DNA from: a bacterium
Lineage (GTDB): Bacteria; JAGOBX01
Direction of reading: 5' to 3'
Assembly: GCA_029551925.1 (NCBI GenBank)
Contig: JAKPEO010000058.1
Span: forward strand, 1 to 7,643
DNA length: 7,643 nt
Shown here: piece by piece, positions 1 through 6,394 of the stretch
How the letters are laid out: every line of letters starts with the position of its first letter
Numbering within the stretch: position 1 is the first letter of the stretch
The notes under the pieces: model-generated
Seen by the model: only the letters and a program-made list of their open reading frames with translations
Told to the model about the DNA's origin: nothing
Databases searched by the model: none
Translations under genes and position numbers: made by a program

Positions 1-3000
1 ATCATAATGCGCATAAAAACTATTATTTACAAAAATATTATTTTGAATAATATTTCCTGATGTTAATCCGCCATTTAATCCATAGCCGTTATTATCAAAC
101 ACATTATTTTTTATGGTTTGATTTATCGCATCATATACATACGCGCCATTATTATTACTTTTTAAAATATTGTTTCTTATGACATTATTTCTTGAATATG
201 ATACCATTATCCCGTCATTAAAATTCTCGATTATGTTATCAGTTATTTGATTATAAGAAGAATAATAATTTTCCTCTCTTAAATATATACCTACGCCGTA
301 TGGATATGAACCTTTTAGTTTATTATTTCTTATTATTGAATTTCGCACATTGCCTAAAATTATTCCTTGATTATAAAGTTCAAAATTTTCTATGACAAGA
401 GTATCTCCATTTTTTATTATTATTCCGCCATAATTTTCACCATTAATTGTTGTATCTGATATTGTATTTGCATAAAAAATTGATTTGTTATTTATCTTGA
501 CGCTTGTATCAAATATATTTCCAACTAATGAGCCTTCGTATATTCCATAATATATAGGCGTATCAATATCAATATTATAAAAGTAATTATCATTAACCCA
601 ACTTGTTGTAGGCCCTAAAAAGATCCCAGTTGTGCAGCTTTCAATTTTTATATATCTTGTATAATTAAAATAGCCCTGATTTATCTCAATACCTCTATCA
701 CAATTCTTAATTGATATATAAATCGCGGTGCAGTAATTATTGTCATTATAATATATACCTTTATTGCTATTTTCAATTTGTAAATTATTAAAAGTATTGT
801 GATAATTACTTGAACCGCCCGATAACAAAATTGCAGTATTATTTGGTGCAATAATCTTTAAATTTGATACTTTAACATTTGATTTAAAAATTTTTATACC
901 CTCGCCAGTTGGCGGATTTATTAGAGTTAGTTCGGAATCCGCGCCGATAAGCGATATTCCATCAGTATCTATCACCACTGTTTCGCTGTATACGCCAGCC
1001 GCTATATAAATCGTATCATAAGCAACAGCAGATTGTAATGCGCGCGTTATTGTTGCAAAAGGATAGGTTTCTGAACCTATATAACTATTACTGCCAGTAG
1101 TTGAATTTACATACCAATTCGGTCCGTTATATGAAATTATCGGCACTATTGCCTGCGCTGTATCTGAATACCAACTTATATTGTAAAATAATATACTATT
1201 TGCTATATGCGTATCAAACGCTGCTACGCGATAATAATATGTCTCGCCCATTACTATATCTGTATCTATAAAACTGGTATCATTAGGATTTAATATGTTC
1301 TTTACTAAATACGATTCCCAATTATTTGTATCGCTTGATGTAAAACGATAAACTCTATATCCTGCCAGTCCGGTCAAGCTACCGCCGTTTTCATCGAGCG
1401 TTGGTTTTGTCCAATATAAAGTTATTTGTCCATAAACAGATGTATCTACATTATATATACTCGGCGCTGCTGGCGCTATCGTATCGCTACCCAAATTAGT
1501 ATCTATCAAAGAAACTCTATATGGCTGCCAATTCACTACATTTGGATATACGCCGCGTATTTTATTCGCTATTTGTATAGAGTCTGAAATTCCGTCAAAA
1601 TAATTATATTGAAAATTCACAGGCGCAGAAGTATCATTTGAAATTCCAGAATCTGGATAAATTAAACTAAATCCAAAATTATTTTTATTAAAAATATTAG
1701 AATGTGATAAGGCGCCTAAAATTGTCACTGCATATTTAACATTAGAATCACAGGCATTTTGTATAAATTGTAAATTATTGGAATTTGAAATATAAACGCC
1801 ATCTTGTGCGCTACCAAAAATTTTGTTATATCTAAATTTATTATAATTTGAATTGTTTGATATATTCATTCCGTATGATGTGCCATATAAAAATTGGTTA
1901 TTGATTATAGTATTATCCGTTGCGCCGCTTAAATTTAATCCGCCAGAAAAAATACAAATATTATTATCAATTATATTTTGATTGGAATAAGTATTGAGAG
2001 AAATACCATAAGATATAATTGTATCTATTTGATTATTAGAAACATTATTTTGACAACCGCTATCTATTGTTATACCGGTCCAAGAATATTCTATTTTAGA
2101 GTTCCTAACATTATTTCCATAACTATTTACACCAATATAAATACCGCCGCCTATCCAAGGACTCAAATTTTTACCGCAATAACTAATCGTCATATCTTCT
2201 ACTATTGTATTATTGACATTATTCAAATAAACGCCAATATAACAATCATAGATTTTCAAATTTTTAATTACTATTCCACTAACATTTTGCGCTGAAATAC
2301 CATTCAACATTGAAACGCTCGAATCGCCGACCGGATCGATTATAGTAGCCATCGAGTCCGCGCCAATCAACGAAATGCCGTCAGTATCTATCGCTACTGT
2401 CTCGCTGTATGTGCCAGCTGCTATATAAATCGTATCGTATGCAACAGCAGATTGTAGTGCGCGCGTTATCGTCGCAAACGGATAAGTCTCTGAACCTACA
2501 TAAGTATCATTACCATTTGCCGCTGATACATACCATAATTTTTCTGGTTTACCCGCTATACGCAATACGCGATAATTTATGCCTTTATTTATATTACCTG
2601 CAATATCAACGGTCCGCACGCGCCAATAATATGTTTCGCCTGCTATTAAATCTTGCGTCAATGTAAATTTATCATTGCCTTCTAGTATTGTATCTGAAAT
2701 TATTATAGTATCAAATGTTACGCTATCTGATATTTCTAATTGATAATATGCTATACCTGATAATGTATCTGTATCATTTATATCCCATTCAAAAGTCGGA
2801 CGCAAAACGCCTGTCTCTACATTATTCATTGGCGATATTGGCATTACTTCCGGCGGCGCTATATAATCTGTCCGTTTAAAATAAATGTCTGAATTGCCAT
2901 TCCGATAATCAACCCAAGTTAGAAAAATATCATATCCTTGTTTGTTTAATTGCGGGTCTTCTGCTATCGCTGATGTTTGATTTATTTGCCGCGAATCGCT

Positions 3001-3939
3001 CCAATTTGATATTATAGCCGGATTACTGTCTATCAAACAACTGCGCGTATATATTGCTTTTGTGCCTGAACTTTCATCAACCCAAACTACTATTATATGC
3101 GTATCATTTATAGCAATTAACGGCGTATCAGAGTTCCCGGCATTATTTGTCAAACGCAATGCGCTTGACCAATTTACTCCGTAATTACTGCTCGTTGAAA
3201 AATATATTTCGTAATTGCCGTCTCTATTATCAGCCCATACAAGATAAACATTATTCGTATCAGCGGCAATACTCGGTGAAATACTACTATTCGCGCCGCT
3301 CGCTTCAGATACTAATGTATCGCCTGACCACGAACTAATCAAAGTCGGATCTAAATGGCGCGGCGCGTGTTTTATAAATATATCTGCCGTCCCGTTTCGC
3401 AAATCTTCCCAACAAACATATATCCCTTGATATGATGTGGCTATTGACGGCTTTATCGACATATATCCGTCATTACTCGTCAGCGTAAGCGTCTGCGACC
3501 AAGTATTGATATTATTGCCTATATTCTTTTTATATTGTATTTCATTACTTGACAAACTTCCGCCGCGTGTATCATACCAAATGCAATGCGCGCCATACGC
3601 TGAATCGTGCGACTCGTCTAAATTGAAATATCTGCGCTCTCTATCTAATACTGAAAAATATTTTACAGGCACATCGTTCTTCTTCGTTTCATTATTCCAA
3701 TATATCCCATCAAAACTACTATTATAATATACCGATCCCGGCAATCCGTCTCTCATATCTATCCAATCAAGATATATTGATGTGAACACCGTTATATTAG
3801 GCGAATATTGGATATTTGCATCATTCGTTATTCTTATATCATTTGTCCATCTCGGTAGCATAGCATATATTCTTGTCTGACTTAATAATAATACTGCAAA
3901 TACTAAAATTAATAATTTTTTTAAATTGATTTTTTTCAT
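1..3939 (-). CDS. Giant secreted modular protein: beta-propeller, FN3-like and beta-helix domains (C-terminus outside window)
   Basis: The frame starting at ATG 3939-3937 stays open through 1313 codons to base 1, checked codon by codon; the stop lies outside the window. Residues 1-26 form a signal peptide (basic MKKINLKK, hydrophobic core, likely cut after IYA), so the protein is exported. Residues about 27-357 hold six W-x-D-x-R-x-G-type repeats, read as a sialidase/BNR-like propeller. About 362-462 is FN3-like (GETYYWRVRTVD). About 469-811 is a right-handed parallel beta-helix that opens with a DUF1565-like segment (WYVSAANGND, PFATITRAL, DTIYIAAGTY, GISLIGADS) followed by Asn-rich rungs. 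About 821-930 is a second FN3-like domain (GETYYYRVAAFD), and 942 onward is a second beta-helix with an almost identical opening. I infer a surface or extracellular adhesin or glycan-active protein; a lyase or epimerase role for the beta-helix is possible but no catalytic residues are evident. It lies 27 bases downstream of the polymerase/ligase gene with a good ribosome binding site. Any C-terminal sorting domain would be off the left edge. Confidence 0.93.
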   Translation of the reverse strand, partial: MKKINLKKLLILVFAVLLLSQTRIYAMLPRWTNDIRITNDANIQYSPNITVFTSIYLDWIDMRDGLPGSVYYNSSFDGIYWNNETKKNDVPVKYFSVLDRERRYFNLDESHDSAYGAHCIWYDTRGGSLSSNEIQYKKNIGNNINTWSQTLTLTSNDGYMSIKPSIATSYQGIYVCWEDLRNGTADIFIKHAPRHLDPTLISSWSGDTLVSEASGANSSISPSIAADTNNVYLVWADNRDGNYEIYFSTSSNYGVNWSSALRLTNNAGNSDTPLIAINDTHIIVVWVDESSGTKAIYTRSCLIDSNPAIISNWSDSRQINQTSAIAEDPQLNKQGYDIFLTWVDYRNGNSDIYFKRTDYIAPPEVMPISPMNNVETGVLRPTFEWDINDTDTLSGIAYYQLEISDSVTFDTIIISDTILEGNDKFTLTQDLIAGETYYWRVRTVDIAGNINKGINYRVLRIAGKPEKLWYVSAANGNDTYVGSETYPFATITRALQSAVAYDTIYIAAGTYSETVAIDTDGISLIGADSMATIIDPVGDSSVSMLNGISAQNVSGIVIKNLKIYDCYIGVYLNNVNNTIVEDMTISYCGKNLSPWIGGGIYIGVNSYGNNVRNSKIEYSWTGITIDSGCQNNVSNNQIDTIISYGISLNTYSNQNIIDNNICIFSGGLNLSGATDNTIINNQFLYGTSYGMNISNNSNYNKFRYNKIFGSAQDGVYISNSNNLQFIQNACDSNVKYAVTILGALSHSNIFNKNNFGFSLIYPDSGISNDTSAPVNFQYNYFDGISDSIQIANKIRGVYPNVVNWQPYRVSLIDTNLGSDTIAPAAPSIYNVDTSVYGQITLYWTKPTLDENGGSLTGLAGYRVYRFTSSDTNNWESYLVKNILNPNDTSFIDTDIVMGETYYYRVAAFDTHIANSILFYNISWYSDTAQAIVPIISYNGPNWYVNSTTGSNSYIGSETYPFATITRALQSAVAYDTIYIAAGVYSETVVIDTDGISLIGADSELTLINPPTGEGIKIFKSNVKVSNLKIIAPNNTAILLSGGSSNYHNTFNNLQIENSNKGIYYNDNNYCTAIYISIKNCDRGIEINQGYFNYTRYIKIESCTTGIFLGPTTSWVNDNYFYNIDIDTPIYYGIYEGSLVGNIFDTSVKINNKSIFYANTISDTTINGENYGGIIIKNGDTLVIENFELYNQGIILGNVRNSIIRNNKLKGSYPYGVGIYLREENYYSSYNQITDNIIENFNDGIMVSYSRNNVIRNNILKSNNNGAYVYDAINQTIKNNVFDNNGYGLNGGLTSGNIIQNNIFVNNSFYAHYD
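934..1077 (-). repeat. Beta-helix entry module, copy 2 (residues 955-1002)
   Basis: This is the second copy of the 144-base segment, opening the second beta-helix. The only residue differences from copy 1 are Val for Thr (in AAGVYSE versus AAGTYSE) and Val for Ala (in TVVIDTD versus TVAIDTD). The Asn-rich rungs that follow each copy are not recognisably repeated, so only the entry module is conserved, not the whole helix. Confidence 0.9.
2353..2496 (-). repeat. Beta-helix entry module, copy 1 (residues 482-529)
   Basis: This 144-base segment encodes a DUF1565-like opening of a right-handed beta-helix, from GSETYPFATITRAL to GISLIGADS. It matches copy 2 at 46 of 48 residues and, by hand count, at 122 of 144 bases, with no gaps. 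The offset between copies is exactly 1419 bases (473 residues). Nearly all the base changes are synonymous. Confidence 0.9.
2869..3861 (-). repeat. Six-fold W-x-D-x-R-x-G beta-propeller repeats in the giant protein
   Basis: Six degenerate protein repeats have their Trp at residues 59, 121, 177, 235, 286 and 342, spaced 62, 56, 58, 51 and 56 residues apart. Core strings are DWIDMRDG, IWYDTRGG, CWEDLRNG, VWADNRDG, VWVDESSG and TWVDYRNG, each followed by a strand such as DIYFK or EIYFS. Several are preceded by a conserved strand such as SPSIAAD or KPSIATS. Two sites resemble degenerate Asp boxes (SSFDGIYW near residue 74 and SSNYGVNW near residue 250). This fits a six-bladed propeller of the sialidase/BNR type. 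I see no clear FRIP motif or arginine triad, so binding is more likely than sialidase catalysis. The fifth repeat has lost the Arg. Confidence 0.75.
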
Positions 3940-3944
3940 TTTCT

Positions 3945-3956
3945 TACCCCTACCCC
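3945..3956 (-). promoter_or_regulatory. Doubled GGGGTA ribosome binding site of the giant protein gene
   Basis: Read on the minus strand, the 27-base spacer (3940-3966) contains GGGGTAGGGGTAAGAAA directly before the ATG at 3939. The nearer G-run is 7 bases from the start codon, a normal Shine-Dalgarno distance, and the farther one 13 bases. The G-run stands out in very AT-rich surroundings and supports 3939 as the true start. I see no promoter or terminator hairpin in this spacer, so the gene is probably read from upstream. Confidence 0.65.
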
Positions 3957-3966
3957 TTTTTTATAT

Positions 3967-5322
3967 TTATATGGTTATTTCTTTTATTTTTGCTGAAAAT
4001 AGAATCAATAAAATAAAACAATAAAACGGAAAAATTATACGATATATTATAAAAGTATTAACAAACAGCGAATGCGCTAATAACCCGATAATCATCACAT
4101 TCACAATACATCTAACTTTTTTAGTCATACATTCTTTTCTGTTTAATTCATAAAAAATATATCTAATAGTCATTATAAAAAATATCAAACCAACTAATCC
4201 TATCTCACCGATTACTTTAAAAATAAAACCATCAACAAAACCAACACTCTCTATTCCGCGACCGAAAAATTTAGTGTATGGAAATACTTCGGTCATAATA
4301 AACAAATATTTATTTAATCGCGCGCCTGCTGATGATACAGTATTAAAAGATAAATCTCCAATTATTGGTAAATTAAAAACATAGTAGTTATTTCCTTGAT
4401 AAATGGTCTTTATTCTCATTATCACATCATCAGGAATTTTATTTACCGCTAATATAATTATACAAATAAACAACGCAAATCTAACAAAATTATTTTTCAA
4501 ATAATATGCTGTAACTAAAATCATAATAGAAAACGCAATATAACTTGTTCTTGAATATGTCTTAAATAAAACATATATCGATTGTATCAGCAAAAAAATC
4601 AAAAAAATATTTTCATAAATTTTATTTTTAAAATTAAGTAAATAAAAAAATATAATACAAATAAATACAAGCATCATTCCGCCAATGGTATTGGGTTCAT
4701 AAATTTGTTCAAAAGGCGCAGTAGCGCGAGAATAAAATCGCGCGCTAACTATGCCATAAAAACCTATTAAATAAATTGCCAATAATAAAAACACCGAAAA
4801 AAACTTCATATTTTGATTATCTTGCGCATTTTTAAAAAAATAATATATAATAAACGGATAACTGAAATACTCTATATATTTCACAAGTATCAGATATACT
4901 TTAATATTTCCGAATGAACGATAATACTCTTGCAATGCTGTCAACCAAAGAACAATTGCTATAAAACTCGATATTTTCAAAAATAATGATGTTTCTATTT
5001 TTGAATAACTTTTTTTAATACGATTTATAAAAATATAAATTAACAAAAAAATGTAGAGTATATCAATATATAAAATCCTATATTTCCAAAATTGAAATTC
5101 TGCAATACATATACTCGTCAAAGGCAATAGTAATATCGCCTTTAATGGATTGACAAAAATAAAAAAAGCAGAAATTCCCAACAACACTTTGCTAATAATA
5201 TAAAAAATATTGTTTATTAAACTAAATTCAAATACTCTATTAATATTCAATATTCCAAGTATCACAAGTATCATGCAAAATGAAAATTGCCAATCTATAT
5301 ATATTCTCTTTTCACTTTTCAT
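3967..5322 (-). CDS. O-antigen polymerase/ligase family membrane protein (Wzy/WaaL-like)
   Basis: The product is 451 residues from ATG 5322 and almost entirely hydrophobic, with roughly ten or more membrane segments and an inner-membrane location. Family-like features are RATAPFEQIYEPNTIGG (residues about 199-215, corresponding to the RATG-F-NPN-G region), the strand-turn YSRTSYIAFS (about 256-265), and a large hydrophilic loop (about 293-365) carrying GARLNKY and FGRGIES. This is followed by GEIGLVGLIFF (372-382), matching the E-x-G-L-x-G-L helix of the family. Such enzymes join lipid-linked glycan repeat units (Wzy) or transfer glycans to an acceptor (WaaL) on the periplasmic face. The His usually found just before the E-x-G motif is absent (GFVDGF instead), which leans towards a polymerase. 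I chose ATG 5322 over an in-frame TTG at 5349: AAGG sits 11 bases upstream of the ATG, and the TTG would deepen the overlap to 38 bases. It overlaps the upstream gene by 11 bases, consistent with translational coupling. The family call is firm; ligase versus polymerase is open. Confidence 0.85.
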   Translation of the reverse strand: MKSEKRIYIDWQFSFCMILVILGILNINRVFEFSLINNIFYIISKVLLGISAFFIFVNPLKAILLLPLTSICIAEFQFWKYRILYIDILYIFLLIYIFINRIKKSYSKIETSLFLKISSFIAIVLWLTALQEYYRSFGNIKVYLILVKYIEYFSYPFIIYYFFKNAQDNQNMKFFSVFLLLAIYLIGFYGIVSARFYSRATAPFEQIYEPNTIGGMMLVFICIIFFYLLNFKNKIYENIFLIFLLIQSIYVLFKTYSRTSYIAFSIMILVTAYYLKNNFVRFALFICIIILAVNKIPDDVIMRIKTIYQGNNYYVFNLPIIGDLSFNTVSSAGARLNKYLFIMTEVFPYTKFFGRGIESVGFVDGFIFKVIGEIGLVGLIFFIMTIRYIFYELNRKECMTKKVRCIVNVMIIGLLAHSLFVNTFIIYRIIFPFYCFILLILFSAKIKEITI

Positions 5323-6394
5323 AAAATATTGCGCCTTCGTAATTTTCAACTTTTAGTTTATTGCCAAAAATATCTATACCGTTGTTAGCGTAAAGCGTTA
5401 ATTTATATTGCTTATTAGGTTCAAGTTTTCGTTTGTTTGGAATAATAGTAAGCATTTTATTATTTTGCGACCAGATTAATTCTATATATCCCATAAATCG
5501 CAAACCTTCTAATGATTCAGTTATTATCTTATCGCCACTTGCAATTGTAAAAATCGATTTTTCTACGCTTTTAGTATTCATCGGATTACTAAATAACACA
5601 AGTCCATATGGATTAGCGCTTTTCACTATTTCATTTGGTTTTGGATAAAAATAAACTATCTGACAATCTTGTTTGGATTCATTTATTTTCTCTTTTCTAT
5701 CGCTTGCAAGTAAATTTTCTTGTTTTGTATCGTCGATATTTATTGCGGCATTAAAAACATTGTTGTTAATCAAAAATTCACGAAGTCCTTTATTTTCCTT
5801 GATAGTTATATTTTTAAGCCGATAGCGTAATTCGGATTTATCTAATTTCAAAATGTTCTCTTTATCGATCAAATATAATTCATTTTGTTTTATATTTCTT
5901 TTCACTGCTGGTCCTTGCAATCTATTGATATTTAAGAATGCTGCGCCTTCGATTTGATATAAATATAATTTCTTATCAATCGTAAAATCTATATCTACAT
6001 TAAATTTTTCAGAAAAATCTAATATTATATTTTCTCCTGCTTTAACTTTAATAAATTTCTTTTTATCGATTGTCCCTTTTAAAAAAATATTGCCTAAATA
6101 TAATTCTATTAAAATTTCATTTGTTTTTTGTTTCAAAATTCTAAATAGAGTATAGCCATCTGTATAAAAATTAAAAAAATCTGATGTTATCAGCAAATCT
6201 GATTTTTCTGATGTTTGAAAAAATACATCTTGTTCATTTATATTTCTATTTTCTTCTGTCAGCAATATCCAAGCCTCTTTATTTTTTCTTATTTCAATAA
6301 TTCCTGAATACTTTTCGATTTTTAAATCAGCAGATATAACTGCTAAAATAAAAAAATATATAATAAAAAGTCCGCTTAAAGTTAAATATCTCAT
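5312..6394 (-). CDS. Secreted FecR-like and bacterial Ig-like (Big_5/SbsA) domain protein
   Basis: The product has 360 residues. Residues 1-22 are a signal peptide (hydrophobic LFIIYFFILAVISA, likely cut after ISA). Residues about 24-120 look like a FecR domain: GIIEIRKNKEAWILLTE, then QDVFFQTSEKSDLLI (the G-D-x-x-x-T-x-x-x-S region), then IELYLGNIFLKGT. Residues about 125-240 are a lysine-rich segment I cannot assign. Residues about 246-355 match the Big_5/SbsA-type Ig domain: YFYPKPNEIV, VLFSNPMNTKSVEKSIFTI, MLTIIPNKRKLEPNKQYKLTL, and a final GIDIFGNKL. There is no transmembrane segment after the signal peptide and no lipobox Cys, so the protein should be periplasmic or extracellular. It is not a classic FecR anti-sigma regulator, which would have a cytoplasmic part and a sigma-factor neighbour. 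Its start overlaps the co-polymerase stop as ATGA (6391-6394), with no clear Shine-Dalgarno before it, so it probably depends on coupled translation. I infer an accessory role in glycan export or anchoring, with no direct evidence. Confidence 0.82.
   Translation of the reverse strand: MRYLTLSGLFIIYFFILAVISADLKIEKYSGIIEIRKNKEAWILLTEENRNINEQDVFFQTSEKSDLLITSDFFNFYTDGYTLFRILKQKTNEILIELYLGNIFLKGTIDKKKFIKVKAGENIILDFSEKFNVDIDFTIDKKLYLYQIEGAAFLNINRLQGPAVKRNIKQNELYLIDKENILKLDKSELRYRLKNITIKENKGLREFLINNNVFNAAINIDDTKQENLLASDRKEKINESKQDCQIVYFYPKPNEIVKSANPYGLVLFSNPMNTKSVEKSIFTIASGDKIITESLEGLRFMGYIELIWSQNNKMLTIIPNKRKLEPNKQYKLTLYANNGIDIFGNKLKVENYEGAIFYEK
6391..6394 (-). promoter_or_regulatory. ATGA stop/start overlap (translational coupling)
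   Basis: On the minus strand the four bases read ATGA: ATG starts the FecR/Big_5 gene and TGA ends the co-polymerase gene. The 29 bases before the ATG hold no purine-rich Shine-Dalgarno of normal spacing, so ribosomes probably restart here after terminating. This ties production of the two proteins together. Confidence 0.7.

Noticed and set aside
1978-2295. Plus-strand open frame of about 105 codons
   Set aside because: It lies fully inside the giant minus-strand gene. Its product is an Ile/Thr/Tyr-rich string produced by reading the Asn/Ile-rich beta-helix codons backwards, with no ribosome binding site or known domain.
2409-3727. Three further plus-strand open frames (2409-2666, 3147-3338, 3437-3727)
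   Set aside because: All are antisense to well-supported propeller, FN3-like and beta-helix coding sequence and show no family features.
1-3939. CRISPR array or tandem DNA repeat suggested by recurring short motifs
   Set aside because: The recurrences are protein-level (Asn-rich rungs, propeller units, entry modules) in one unbroken reading frame, with no regularly spaced identical DNA repeats.
3940-3966. Intergenic terminator or promoter before the giant gene
   Set aside because: The spacer is only 27 bases and holds a G-rich ribosome binding site but no inverted repeat. A promoter could lie inside the polymerase/ligase gene, but in such AT-rich DNA -10-like strings are everywhere and uninformative.
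5433-5648. Plus-strand open frame of 71 codons
   Set aside because: It is antisense to the Ig-like domain of the FecR/Big_5 gene; the minus-strand reading has clear domain motifs and this one has none.
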